DNA of 64,000 nucleotides from Corynebacterium kalidii (GCF_022869005.1 NZ_JALIEA010000008.1:1-64000), one strand, 5' to 3'. Positions 24,910 through 33,509 are shown, counted from the first letter of the stretch. Numbers and translations are program-made. The notes: a model not told the origin generated them from the sequence alone.

Positions 24910-26406
24910 ATGGAGTACACCGAACTGTCGGCGTATCGGCTGCACGCCGGCGACGTCACCGCCTGGACCCCCACCGCCACCGCCGCCTGGACCGTCGACC
25001 CGCGTCCACTCTCTGTCAACCACGAAGCCCACGTCCGCGCCCACGTCCGCGAGTCGCTCGGTCACGCAGGTGCCCCGCGTGACCCCCGCGGCGACAACTG
25101 GATCGGCACGGCCTTCCGCATCCACCACGCCTTCGACGCCGACGCGTTCGGTGCCACCCTGCGGGCCTGGATGGTGCGCCACGAGGCGTACCGCACCACC
25201 GCTGTAGCGGCGACCGCCGGCGACTCCGGCGTGGAAGGGGATGCCCTGCACCGCCAGACGCTCCCGGCCGACGCCGTCGACGTCGTCCCCCGGCCCCTGG
25301 GAGCGCTGCCGGACGCCGACAGCGTCCGGGACGTGCTGGACCACCATTTCGCCACCGGCGTCTCCGCCCTGAGCTGGCCCCACCTCACCGTCGCCAGCAT
25401 CCGCCCCGACAGTCCCGACAGTCCCGCCGGGTGGTTCACCGTGGTCTTCGCCGCCGACCACGCGGTGATGGACGCCTACACCCAGATCGTCTCGATCGCC
25501 GAGCTGCGCGAGATCTACGCCGCGCACCTCGACGGCCGGACACCGGAACTCCCCCTGGCCGGCTCCCACGTCGACTACAGCCGGGGCGAACGCGAACTCG
25601 CCGACAGCCTCACCGTCGACCACCCCGTGGTGCAGCGGTGGCGGGACGTCCTCGCCGGGGACGACGGGGCACCTGTCACACCGCGGCTTCCCCTGGCCGG
25701 GGCCCATGCCGGCGTCGAGGAGGACGTCAAGCAGGTCAGTACGTCGATGTGGTTGCTCAACGAGGTGGACGCCACCGTGTTCGGGCAGATCAGCAAGCGC
25801 CACGGCGGCAGTCAGGTCACCGGCCTGCTGGCCGCCCTGAAGGTCGCCGTCGCCCGCGCCGACCGCGACGGACTGTGCGGCGACACCCTCCGCTACGTCA
25901 TGCCGATGCACACCCGCACCTCCCCGGAGTTCGCCCTGTCCGCCGGATGGTTCGTGGGCCTGATGCCCGTCGAGGACCCGATGCCCCGCGGTGCGACGTT
26001 CCCCGAGGCCCTGGCGGCGACGACCGCGGCGGTGAAGGAGAACCGCGACCTCGTCGCCTACCCGTACCCGAGGGTCGCCGAACTGCTGGGCGTCATCGAG
26101 CCGCCCCGGTTCGTGGTCTCCTACGTGGACACCCGGTTCATCCCCGGCGCCGACGACTGGACACCCCACGACCGCACGCTACGCGGGGTCGCCTACAGCT
26201 CCACCGACGTCTACCTCTGGGTCGTCCGCACCGCCGGCGGGGTCAACATCTCCATGCGCTTCCCCGACGCCCCCTGCACCCGCGACTCGGTGCGGGCCCT
26301 CGTCGCCGAGTACTTCACCGTCCTGCACAGCGTTGTGGACAACGGCGACGCGTCCTCGCTGCCGTTCGGCGCGGCCCCGGCCCGGGAACCCGTCGGCGAG
26401 GCGTGA
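24910..26406 (+). CDS. PapA-like acyltransferase (condensation superfamily), copy 1
   Basis: Protein of about 498 residues of the condensation/polyketide-associated acyltransferase superfamily. The opening ELSAYRLHAGDVTAWTPT resembles mycobacterial PapA1-PapA3. The active-site motif is DHAVMDA near residues 183-189, a variant of HHxxxDG that keeps the second histidine and the aspartate but has Ala for Gly. A PapA-like SHVDYSRGERELADSL segment follows near 218. Such enzymes move acyl chains onto glycolipids such as trehalose or onto diols. AAGGA stands before the ATG. It is followed after four bases by another acyltransferase gene. Confidence 0.75.
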   Translation: MEYTELSAYRLHAGDVTAWTPTATAAWTVDPRPLSVNHEAHVRAHVRESLGHAGAPRDPRGDNWIGTAFRIHHAFDADAFGATLRAWMVRHEAYRTTAVAATAGDSGVEGDALHRQTLPADAVDVVPRPLGALPDADSVRDVLDHHFATGVSALSWPHLTVASIRPDSPDSPAGWFTVVFAADHAVMDAYTQIVSIAELREIYAAHLDGRTPELPLAGSHVDYSRGERELADSLTVDHPVVQRWRDVLAGDDGAPVTPRLPLAGAHAGVEEDVKQVSTSMWLLNEVDATVFGQISKRHGGSQVTGLLAALKVAVARADRDGLCGDTLRYVMPMHTRTSPEFALSAGWFVGLMPVEDPMPRGATFPEALAATTAAVKENRDLVAYPYPRVAELLGVIEPPRFVVSYVDTRFIPGADDWTPHDRTLRGVAYSSTDVYLWVVRTAGGVNISMRFPDAPCTRDSVRALVAEYFTVLHSVVDNGDASSLPFGAAPAREPVGEA

Positions 26407-26410
26407 CCCG

Positions 26411-27727
26411 GTGGCCCACCTGCCCGACGGACGGCACCTCACCGCCGACGACCACCTCTTCGTCGTCATGGAGCAGCTCCTGGGCGTGCCCGTGGTACCC
26501 CAGGTCATCTGGCGTGTCGACGCGACCGGGCCGGTACTCGACCGCCTCGCCGGGCTGGGACGGAACCTCACCGCCGGACGGCTGTCCCGCCTCGTCCGGC
26601 GCACCCGCGGACCCGTCCGCGACCGGTGGGTGTACACCCCGCGCGCCGGGCACGTCCGCATCGACCGTGACCCGGTGACCCCGGGGCAGGTCGCCGACTG
26701 GCTGCACGACCGGCTGCAGACCCCGGTCGACAGCGTCCACGGGCCCGCCTGGGAACTCGGCGCCGTGCCCACCACCGACGGCCACGTCCTCGTCTCCCTC
26801 GTGCGCAGCCACGTCGTCGCCGACGGTGCCGCGATGATCCACGCGGTCACCGAGGCCGTCACCGGGCACGCCACCACCCCCCGCGCAGGACGCCGCGGCC
26901 ACACCGTCCACGACGCCCTGTCCCTGCCCGCCGCGGTCGGACGGGCCCTGGTCTCCCTGCTGACCCCCTCCCGGCAGGGAGTCCCCGTCCCACCGAACGA
27001 CGGGACGGCACCGGTGGGCCCGGCGGAGGTGCCCACCGTGGCGGTGCGGGTCGACGCCACCCGGTTCGACGAGGCGGCGTCCGCACGCGGTGGCACGTCC
27101 AACACCCTCTTCCAGGCGGTCACGCTCGGCGTCCTCGTCGGCTCGGGGCGGATGCAGGAGGGCGACACCGTGCCGCTGGCGGTACCCGTGTCCGTCCGTG
27201 ACTCCGCCGACGACCTGCGCGCCAACGCCACCACCGGCGCCACCGTCACCGTCCGGCTGGACCCCGGACGCTACGCCGACCTCACGGAACTACGGGCCGC
27301 AGCGAAAGCCGCGTACCGGGAGGTCGGGTCCCGCACCGGCCCCGACCGCGTCGCCGCCATGGCGCAGATCGCCCAGGTCCTGCCCGACAGCGTGGTCCGC
27401 CGTGCCGGCGCCGGGGCCACCACCCCGGTATGCCTGGCCTCGAACCTGGGGGAACCACCGGACACCTTCACCGGCCTGGGGCTGGACCACCACGGATGCG
27501 ACGTCGCCCTGCGCTCGGTGATCCGCGCCGGGTCCGCGCGGGAACTCGCGGCCCGCCGTGGTGGAGTGAGTGCATGGGCGGTGCGGTCCGGAGGCTCGCT
27601 GTCGCTGTCCTTCACGTCCCTGGACCCCGTCCACGTGCGCGACGCCGGACATCTGCTGGAGCTGGTGCGGGAGGAACTCGGCCGCTGGGGCCTGGAGTGG
27701 GACAGGGACGTGGTCCGCTGGTTGTAG
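26411..27727 (+). CDS. Condensation/WS-DGAT-like acyltransferase, copy 2
   Basis: Protein of about 438 residues starting at GTG four bases after the previous gene. The canonical active-site motif is present as SHVVADGAA near residues 133-141. The N-terminus (TADDHLFVVMEQLLG) and the late SNLGEPPDTFTGLGL recall wax-ester-synthase/DGAT and condensation proteins more than PapA1-3. It may be an O-acyltransferase; the acceptor is unknown. It is the most divergent of the four clustered acyltransferases and the only one with an intact HxxxDG on a short chain. The gene ends just before the palindromic repeat region. Confidence 0.68.
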   Translation: MAHLPDGRHLTADDHLFVVMEQLLGVPVVPQVIWRVDATGPVLDRLAGLGRNLTAGRLSRLVRRTRGPVRDRWVYTPRAGHVRIDRDPVTPGQVADWLHDRLQTPVDSVHGPAWELGAVPTTDGHVLVSLVRSHVVADGAAMIHAVTEAVTGHATTPRAGRRGHTVHDALSLPAAVGRALVSLLTPSRQGVPVPPNDGTAPVGPAEVPTVAVRVDATRFDEAASARGGTSNTLFQAVTLGVLVGSGRMQEGDTVPLAVPVSVRDSADDLRANATTGATVTVRLDPGRYADLTELRAAAKAAYREVGSRTGPDRVAAMAQIAQVLPDSVVRRAGAGATTPVCLASNLGEPPDTFTGLGLDHHGCDVALRSVIRAGSARELAARRGGVSAWAVRSGGSLSLSFTSLDPVHVRDAGHLLELVREELGRWGLEWDRDVVRWL

Positions 27728-27760
27728 GACGGCGTCACGGTGGCTGGTGGAAAAAGGGCT

Positions 27761-27823
27761 GGTGGAAAAGGCTGGCGCCAGGTCGGTTTCCCGGGTGGTC
27801 AGCGACCCGGTGACAGACTTTTC
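27761..27823. repeat. 63-bp palindromic repeat element, copy 1
   Basis: This copy is 57 of 63 bases identical to the element at 27982-28044. It runs from GGTGGAAAAG to GACAGACTTTTC. Its left arm has diverged, so the hairpin is weaker than in copy 2. It lies in the 292-base gap between the convergent acyltransferase genes; the DNA between the copies holds no supported gene. Confidence 0.75.
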
Positions 27824-27981
27824 GTGGTCGGTGGGGTGGGGTCGGCGGTGACCTGTGATGCTCTGACGATCTCCTCGGCGTCAGGGGTGGCAGAGGTAAC
27901 GGTCCAGTGGCAGAGGCGGCGGGCGATTTCCGGGTGCAGATCAACCAGCAGCTCTGCCGCTGGACCGGTTGCTCTGCCACG

Positions 27982-28044
27982 GGTGGAAAAGTCCGTCGCC
28001 AGGTCGGTCTCCCGGGCGTTCAGCGACCCGGTGACAGACTTTTC
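27982..28044. repeat. 63-bp palindromic repeat element, copy 2, overlapping a gene end
   Basis: The left arm GAAAAGTCCGTCGCC (27986-28000) pairs with the right arm GGTGACAGACTTTTC (28030-28044) at 13 of 15 positions. An inner GGTCG/CGACC pair extends the stem. The structure resembles REP or MITE-type elements. Its right end provides the last codons (KSLSPGR) and stop of the acyltransferase gene at 28020, so it was probably inserted there or recruited later. Confidence 0.75.
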
Positions 28045-29243
28045 CCGCCCAGCGCCCGCTCCAGCCCGCCCAGCACCCCATCCATGACCTGGCGCGCCTC
28101 CGGGGTGTCCGGGTACTTCGTCCGCAGGTCCAGGCCGTGCACGGTCCGGGAGAACCAGAACTGCACCGTGTCCGTCGGCGACGTCGCTGACACGTACCTG
28201 GCCTGCGGTAACGGTGTGCCGAGTCGGCGGAGGTCCGTGTACGAGACCATCGGCACCGCGCCGTCGGGCAGCTCCGGCGCACACTCACGGATCATCGTCT
28301 CCAGCGGTAACCCGGCCACGGTCACCGCGTCACGGAGCCACCCGGCGGTGGTCTCGACGTCCCCGGCCCGGGCGATCACCGGGGCGTTGCCCACCATCCA
28401 ACCGACCGTCCCGTGGCGCTCGTCGCCGCGGCGGCCACGGGTGTGCACCGGGATGACCGTGGGGAACTCCGCGGAACCGCTCAGTGGTTCCACCGCCTCG
28501 GCGAGACCGGCCAGGATCACCGCGAAGGTGCACTGGCCCGGGTCGTCGAGGAGACGCCGCACGTCGTGGACCGGGCTGGCCGGAGCGGGGCCGGCGACAC
28601 CGAGCTCCACCGGGAACGCAGGGATCCGGTTGCCGGTGGTGTCCAGGAAGCGACGCCAGACCCCGATCGCCGCATCGTCCGGCGCCGGTCGCGGTGCCGT
28701 CACCGTGTCCAGGAACCGGGGTGCCCCGGGCAGTGCGCGACCATGGAGCGCGTCATGCAGGCGTCGCTGCAACAGTGCCACGCTGAGCATGTCGGCGTGG
28801 AAGTGGTCGATGCCGAACAGCAGGACATCCCCACACGTCGCGAAGAACAGCCCGGGAACCCGGCCCGGACGGCAACGCCCGGCCACCAGGGACTCGAGTT
28901 CCGCGGCGGCGGGGGCGTCGGGACGGACCTCACCGGGAATGACCGACAGCTGGTCGGCGGTGAACTCCTGCTGGTCATCACCGCAGGCCACGGCGCATAG
29001 GGCGTCCGCCCCGCCGACGACCGAGCGCACCGCCCCGGCGATGGTGGACAGCGGGACTCCGTCCGGGATCCCCAGCGTCCCGCCGATCCACGTGGGGCGT
29101 CCGGACGCGGCGACGGCGGCCAGGTGGTTGCGTTGGTTGAAGGTGAGGGGGAAGCGCGGCCCCGACGATTCTCCGGACCAGTGCAGTTCCAGCTCCGTGA
29201 ACGGCCCGTCCAGGGGAACGTTCTCCAGGTAGGTGACGTCCAT
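28020..29243 (-). CDS. PapA-like acyltransferase with degenerate active site, copy 3
   Basis: Protein of 407 residues related to copies 1 and 4. The motif region reads GIDHFHADMLS near residues 143-153: His and Asp are kept but the glycine of HHxxxDG is Met. PapA-like VWRRFLDTTGNRIPAFPVELG follows near 195. Other shared features are GTVGWMVGNAPV and VSYTDLRRLG. It is about 50-90 residues shorter than copies 1 and 4. The last seven residues and the stop codon lie in a palindromic repeat, so the native C-terminus may be altered. The start lies about nine bases after the stop of copy 4, with which it is probably cotranscribed. Confidence 0.7.
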   Translation of the reverse strand: MDVTYLENVPLDGPFTELELHWSGESSGPRFPLTFNQRNHLAAVAASGRPTWIGGTLGIPDGVPLSTIAGAVRSVVGGADALCAVACGDDQQEFTADQLSVIPGEVRPDAPAAAELESLVAGRCRPGRVPGLFFATCGDVLLFGIDHFHADMLSVALLQRRLHDALHGRALPGAPRFLDTVTAPRPAPDDAAIGVWRRFLDTTGNRIPAFPVELGVAGPAPASPVHDVRRLLDDPGQCTFAVILAGLAEAVEPLSGSAEFPTVIPVHTRGRRGDERHGTVGWMVGNAPVIARAGDVETTAGWLRDAVTVAGLPLETMIRECAPELPDGAVPMVSYTDLRRLGTPLPQARYVSATSPTDTVQFWFSRTVHGLDLRTKYPDTPEARQVMDGVLGGLERALGGKSLSPGR

Positions 29244-29252
29244 GCCTGGGCC

Positions 29253-30623
29253 TCAGACGGTGGCGAGGATGTCACGGACCGTGGCGGCGTAGGTCGCCAC
29301 CGACTCCCGTGCCGTCGGGTTGTCCGGCGCCTGGCAGCCGAGGCCCAGCCCGTCGGCGTTGCGGTGGATCCACAGGTTGGCGTTGGACGTCCTGCCGAAG
29401 CCGGTGAACAGCCGGATGTCCGCGCCCTCCGGCTCCTCGAACCACCCGAGGTCCAGGTAGGTGACCATCTGCGGGCTGCCCATCACCGACGGGTCCACCT
29501 GCCCGCTGAGGATCAGGTGCCCCAGGGAGGCGTGCACCGGTTCGTCCAACGCGGCCTTCATCCGTGCCTGGGCGGCCGTGACCTCGGGCAGGACGTCCTC
29601 CACCGTGGTGCCGGTGACCGGGAAGTACAGCGGGGTGAAGTTGCAGAACCAGCCCTGGGAGACGGCGTAGCGGCGCCCGCGGGTGGCGGACACGACGACG
29701 GTGGCGTAGTGGGTCTCCCCGGTGAGCCGGGCGTGCGCGAGGCCGAGGGCGGCGTACACCACGGTGCTGAAACTGACCCCGCGTTCGCGGGCGAGGCTGC
29801 GCAACCGCCGGGTGAGGTCACGGTCGGCGAGGGGGGCGGCGATGCCGACGACCGGTTGCGGTTCACCGTCGACGATGCCGGTGGGCAGCGGGAACCCGGG
29901 GACACGGCCGCCGGTGACGTCGAAGAGTCCGCGCCAGGCGCGCACCCCCGGGGAGTCGTCGTCGACGGTCGCGGCGCGGGACTGCTCGTCGCGGATGTAG
30001 TCGAGGAAGCTGGGGTGGGTGTCCGCCGTCAGTGCCTCCGCGGCCGGGTCCGTGGCACCGGTGTAGCGGGCCATGAGTTCCAGCAGGCCGGTCATCTGGG
30101 AGATCCCGTCACCGGAGGCGTGGTCGAGGGCGAGCAGCAGGTCGAAGGAGCGGCCGTCGGCCCGGGCGGCGGTGACCACCGCGAGGGCGGGGGAGTGGTC
30201 GAAGACCGCGGTGGTGGAGAGCAGTTCGGTGACGGTGCCGGTGACTGGCGTGGGGACGAGGTCGACGGCGTCGGCCGGCAGTGTGCGGCGACGGATCGGG
30301 CCGTCGGGGGTGTCCCCGTCCACCGTCAGCGTGGAGCGCAGGCCCTCGTGGGCGGCGACGAAGGCGTTGACCGCCCGGGTCATCCGCGCCCGGTCGACGA
30401 CGCCGGGCAGCGTCGCCACCGAGCAGGTGTAGGCGTGGTGCGGTCGGCCCTGCGCGCGTCCGGCCAGGACGCCGCGGACGTGGTCGGTCTGCAGGAAGGA
30501 CGCCGGGGTGGGGTCGGTGGCTGCGGTGGCGGCGGTGGAGGACATGGCGGGGGAGGGCAGCCACGCGGTGAGCGCGCCGTCTGTGCCGTCTGGCGACCAG
30601 TCGTGTCCGTCGATGATTCTCAT
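29253..30623 (-). CDS. PapA1/2/3-like glycolipid acyltransferase, copy 4
   Basis: Protein of about 456 residues, the closest of the four to mycobacterial PapA1-PapA3. It opens with MRIIDGHDWSPDG and TAWLPSP, and has the intact motif LDHASGDGIS near 164-173. HPSFLDYIRDEQSRAAT and VRAWRGLFDVTGGRVPGFPL have counterparts in PapA proteins. QGWFCNFTPLYFPV matches the latter part of the fold. PapA1-3 acylate trehalose in sulfolipid and polyacyltrehalose synthesis; the acceptor here is unknown. A frame extending to 31706 is only the shadow of the neighbouring oxidoreductase. ATG 30623 matches the PapA N-terminus, although no strong ribosome site is visible. Confidence 0.78.
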   Translation of the reverse strand: MRIIDGHDWSPDGTDGALTAWLPSPAMSSTAATAATDPTPASFLQTDHVRGVLAGRAQGRPHHAYTCSVATLPGVVDRARMTRAVNAFVAAHEGLRSTLTVDGDTPDGPIRRRTLPADAVDLVPTPVTGTVTELLSTTAVFDHSPALAVVTAARADGRSFDLLLALDHASGDGISQMTGLLELMARYTGATDPAAEALTADTHPSFLDYIRDEQSRAATVDDDSPGVRAWRGLFDVTGGRVPGFPLPTGIVDGEPQPVVGIAAPLADRDLTRRLRSLARERGVSFSTVVYAALGLAHARLTGETHYATVVVSATRGRRYAVSQGWFCNFTPLYFPVTGTTVEDVLPEVTAAQARMKAALDEPVHASLGHLILSGQVDPSVMGSPQMVTYLDLGWFEEPEGADIRLFTGFGRTSNANLWIHRNADGLGLGCQAPDNPTARESVATYAATVRDILATV

Positions 30624-30703
30624 TGGTGGGTCCGCTCGTGAGGGGGTGGAACCGGGCATCCCGACTATAGGTCGGACGGGCGGGCGCCGCAGGGGGAGCC
30701 CGG

Positions 30704-31966
30704 TCAGGCCAGGGGGTGACGCTGCTTCAGCCAAGTGGCGTAGCGCCGACGGGCGACGGTGTCGCGGACCTGTTCGAGGCCGAAAGCCCACAGTGCGTTG
30801 GTACGGGTGCTGGCCGGACGTCCGGCGCTCAACCGGCGCAGCTGGTGGCGGACCCGGGCCATCGACGCCGCCGACGCCAGTGCCTTGTCCCTGATGCCGG
30901 TGGCGGGCAGGACGACGGCCGTGTCCGTGCCCGCCGTGCCGTCCTTCCACTCGTTCGGGAGGTCCGGGTTCACCGACAGTGCCGTGCCGATGCCGACGAC
31001 GGCGACGCCGCTGTCGACGACCTTCTCCGCGACGGGACGACGGGTGATGCCGCCGGTGACCATCAGGGGGACGGGGCTGTCGGCGACGAGGTCCTCGGCG
31101 AGTTCCAGGAAGTACGCCTCCCGTGCGGCGGAGCGGGGGTCCTGCCCGTCGGCGGGGTTGCCGGTCATCGCGGGGCTCTCGTAGCTGCCGCCGGACAGCT
31201 CCACCAGGTCCACGCCCAGCGGGGCGAGCCACGCGATGACCTGGCGGGCGTCGTCCTTGTCGAAACCTCCGCGCTGGAAGTCCGCCGAGTTCAGTTTCAC
31301 GGCGACGGCGGTGTCGGCCGACACCGCGTCGCGGATACGGCGGGTGATCTCCAGCAGCAGGCGGGCGCGGTTGTGCAGGCTGCCGCCCCAGTCGTCGGTG
31401 CGGGAGTTCGACAGCGGCGACAGGAACTGGGACAGCAGGTAGCCGTGGGCGGCGTGGATCTCCACGCCGTCGAAGCCGGCGCGTTCGGCCTGCCGGGCGG
31501 TCTCGACGAACCGCTCCACGGTGGCCTTGATCTGTTCCCCGGTCATCTCCTCGGGGACGGTGAACAGTGCACTGGTGCGGCCGGTGTTCACCCTGGTGGC
31601 GGACGGCCCCCACACCACGCCGGGCATGTTCTTCTGGATCTGGCGGCCGGGGTGGTTGATCTGCATCCACACTTTCCCGCCTCCGCTGTGGGCGGCGGTG
31701 GCCCACTGCCGGTACGGCTCCAGGGGTGTGTCCTTGTCCAGGACCACACCGCCGGGGCCGGTGAGCGCGGCGTCGTGGACCATGACGTTTCCGGTGATCA
31801 GCAGGCCTGCGCCGCCGCGCGCCCAGGTGCGGTAGAGGGCGTTGAGCCTGGTGCCGGGGAGCTGGCCGGGTTCGGCCATCCTTTCCTCCATGGCCGCCTT
31901 GGCGATGCGGTTGGGGAGGACCTGGCCGTTGGGGAGGGTGAGTGGGGTGAATAGCGGATGTGACAT
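30704..31966 (-). CDS. NADH:flavin oxidoreductase (old yellow enzyme family)
   Basis: TIM-barrel flavoenzyme of 420 residues. FMN- and substrate-binding segments include NRIAKAAMEERM near 18-29, WMQINHPGRQ near 99-108, VEIHAAHGYLLSQFLSPLSN near 165-185 with DDWGGS, and MVTGGITRR near 310. It reduces activated C=C bonds, nitro compounds or similar electrophiles with NAD(P)H. It lacks the C-terminal iron-sulfur and second flavin domains of the long 2,4-dienoyl-CoA reductases. It diverges from a TetR gene across a 19-bp palindrome that probably controls both genes. Confidence 0.88.
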   Translation of the reverse strand: MSHPLFTPLTLPNGQVLPNRIAKAAMEERMAEPGQLPGTRLNALYRTWARGGAGLLITGNVMVHDAALTGPGGVVLDKDTPLEPYRQWATAAHSGGGKVWMQINHPGRQIQKNMPGVVWGPSATRVNTGRTSALFTVPEEMTGEQIKATVERFVETARQAERAGFDGVEIHAAHGYLLSQFLSPLSNSRTDDWGGSLHNRARLLLEITRRIRDAVSADTAVAVKLNSADFQRGGFDKDDARQVIAWLAPLGVDLVELSGGSYESPAMTGNPADGQDPRSAAREAYFLELAEDLVADSPVPLMVTGGITRRPVAEKVVDSGVAVVGIGTALSVNPDLPNEWKDGTAGTDTAVVLPATGIRDKALASAASMARVRHQLRRLSAGRPASTRTNALWAFGLEQVRDTVARRRYATWLKQRHPLA

Positions 31967-31987
31967 GATTTCCCTTGTGATCGGGGT

Positions 31988-32006
31988 ATGTGAGCGGTGC
32001 TCACAT
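31988..32006. promoter_or_regulatory. Palindromic operator between the oxidoreductase and TetR genes
   Basis: Perfect 8-bp arms ATGTGAGC and GCTCACAT around a 3-base centre (GGT). It lies 21 bases before the ATG of the oxidoreductase gene and 23 before that of tetR. It is placed to repress both, and the TetR protein is the likely ligand. A second, weaker inverted repeat (GATGTT...AACATC) overlaps the tetR start. Confidence 0.65.
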
Positions 32007-32029
32007 GACGTTAGGAGAGGATGTTAGCG

Positions 32030-32617
32030 ATGTCAACATCAGGACCGGTGTCGGCCACGCAGAGCTACCACCACGGCAACCTCCGGCAGGCGCTGATCGA
32101 TGCCGCCGTGGAGATGCTGGAACAGGGCGAGAACTTCTCGCTACGGGCCGTCGCGCGCTGGGCCGGCGTCTCGCAGACCGCGCCGTACCGTCACTTCCCG
32201 GACCGCTCGAAGTTGGAGTCCGCCGTCGCCGCCCACGGCTTCCGGGCGCTCGGCGAGGAGCTGTTCGCCGGGCGTGAGGCGCCGTCGCGCCCGGAGGACC
32301 TGCCGGATTTCGCGGTCGGCTACGTCCGCTTCGCGGTGGAACGTCCCAGGATGTTCCGGCTGATGTTCGGCAGCGAGTGCGACGACGAGAACGACGAGCG
32401 GGTGCAGGCGGCAGGCGCGCTGCAGGCTGCGCTGACCGACCGTCTCCGGGGGATCTACCCCGGTGCCGACGTCGGGGATCTCGCCGTGGGGTTGTGGGGG
32501 ACCGCCCACGGTCTGGCGTTCCTCCATCTGGACGGCAAGTTCCCGGCGGAGCCCGCCGACCAGCGCGACGGGCGGGTCCGTGCCGCCGTCGCCGCGGTGC
32601 TCGGCCTGGCGGGGTAG
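32030..32617 (+). CDS. TetR-family regulator
   Basis: Repressor of about 195 residues. The helix-turn-helix is in FSLRAVARWAGVSQTAPYRHFPDRSKL near residues 37-63. The C-terminal part, with RPRMFRLMFGSE and a late AHGLAFLHLDG segment, fits the WHG-domain group of TetR proteins. ATG 32030 has AGGAG/AGAGG 9-12 bases upstream, whereas ATG 32021 abuts it, so 32030 is preferred. The divergent neighbour is an old yellow enzyme gene, which is likely its main target together with its own gene. Confidence 0.87.
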   Translation: MSTSGPVSATQSYHHGNLRQALIDAAVEMLEQGENFSLRAVARWAGVSQTAPYRHFPDRSKLESAVAAHGFRALGEELFAGREAPSRPEDLPDFAVGYVRFAVERPRMFRLMFGSECDDENDERVQAAGALQAALTDRLRGIYPGADVGDLAVGLWGTAHGLAFLHLDGKFPAEPADQRDGRVRAAVAAVLGLAG

Positions 32618-32662
32618 GGGCGGCACCTCGGGAATTGTTCTGGTGGTCGGCGGTCGTGGGTG

Positions 32663-32691
32663 TTGACAGTGTTTACATCTGGTTCTACCCT
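32663..32691 (+). promoter_or_regulatory. Sigma-A-type promoter of the DJ-1/PfpI gene
   Basis: TTGACA at 32663-32668 and TACCCT at 32686-32691, separated by exactly 17 bases, about 100 bases before the ATG at 32792. The untranslated leader of about 94 bases shows no clear riboswitch. Confidence 0.65.
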
Positions 32692-32791
32692 GGGCCCGTG
32701 TCCGGCACACGGCCGGAACGCACACCACCGCCCACCGCTGCGCGGCAGGACCACCTGCCCCACAGGGTGGGACCACGAGAGGCGCATCTCC

Positions 32792-33502
32792 ATGACCGAC
32801 GTCCTGACGGTTGTCACGGCAGCACGGCACTGGACCCTGACCGACGGAACCGAACACCCCACCGGCTTCTGGGCCGAGGAGTTCCTCGTCCCCTACGGGA
32901 TCTTCACCGGCGCCGGATTCGACGTCACCGTGGCGACCCCCGGGGCGGCCACACCGGTCGTCGACGAGCTCAGCCTGGGCCTGACCGGCGGCGTCCTCCC
33001 GCACACCGTGAAGAGGTTCCGCACCGAGCTGGAGGACCTCGCCCCCGTCCTTGAGAACCCCGTCGACCTGCACGCACTCACCACGGACGACGTCGACTCC
33101 TACGACCTGGTGTTCTACCCCGGAGGGCACGGGCCCATGGAGGACCTCGCCGTCGACAAACTCTCCGGCAGGATCCTCACCCACCGGCTGGCGTCCGGAC
33201 GGCCCCTGGCGCTGCTGTGCCACGCCCCGGCCGCCCTGCTGGCCACCGTCGACGACGACGGCTCGACCCCCTTCGCCGGGCGGCACGTCACCGGACTGTC
33301 CAACCGCGAGGAGCTCGTCAACTCCTTCGCGAAGAAGGCCCCCTGGTTGCTCGAGGACAAGCTCAAGGAGATCGGCACCGAGTACGGCAAGGCGCTGATC
33401 CCGTTCCGTCCCCACGTGGTCCGGGACGGCAACCTCTACACCGGCCAGAACCCGCAGTCGTCGAAGAAGCTCGCCGAGACCCTCGTCGACGCGCTCGGAT
33501 AG
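32792..33502 (+). CDS. DJ-1/PfpI family protein (type 1 glutamine amidotransferase-like)
   Basis: Protein of about 236 residues in the DJ-1/ThiJ/PfpI superfamily. The nucleophile-elbow cysteine lies in ALLCHAPAALL near residue 143, with the acidic partner in the early GFWAEEFLVPY (Glu near 30) and FYPGGHGPM near 108-116. This pattern is typical of the Hsp31/glyoxalase III-like group, which acts on reactive carbonyls or protein damage; the exact activity is not shown. Base 32792 is chosen because the upstream in-frame extension lies in the promoter and leader. It is transcribed alone and converges with the unknown membrane protein gene. Confidence 0.87.
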   Translation: MTDVLTVVTAARHWTLTDGTEHPTGFWAEEFLVPYGIFTGAGFDVTVATPGAATPVVDELSLGLTGGVLPHTVKRFRTELEDLAPVLENPVDLHALTTDDVDSYDLVFYPGGHGPMEDLAVDKLSGRILTHRLASGRPLALLCHAPAALLATVDDDGSTPFAGRHVTGLSNREELVNSFAKKAPWLLEDKLKEIGTEYGKALIPFRPHVVRDGNLYTGQNPQSSKKLAETLVDALG

Positions 33503-33509
33503 CGCCTGT

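Noticed and set aside
27799-28284. Small reading frames in the gap between the acyltransferase genes
   Set aside because: They consist of the palindromic repeat and gene shadows, with no ribosome sites or recognisable domains.
29253-31706. An 817-residue reverse-strand frame joining the PapA-like copy 4 to upstream sequence
   Set aside because: The first 361 residues are Arg/Pro/Gly-rich and are the out-of-frame shadow of the old yellow enzyme gene; ATG 30623 gives a normal PapA protein.
31988-32006. TGTGA...TCACA as a GlxR/CRP site
   Set aside because: The half-sites are separated by seven bases, not six, and the arms extend to eight bases; a TetR operator fits better.
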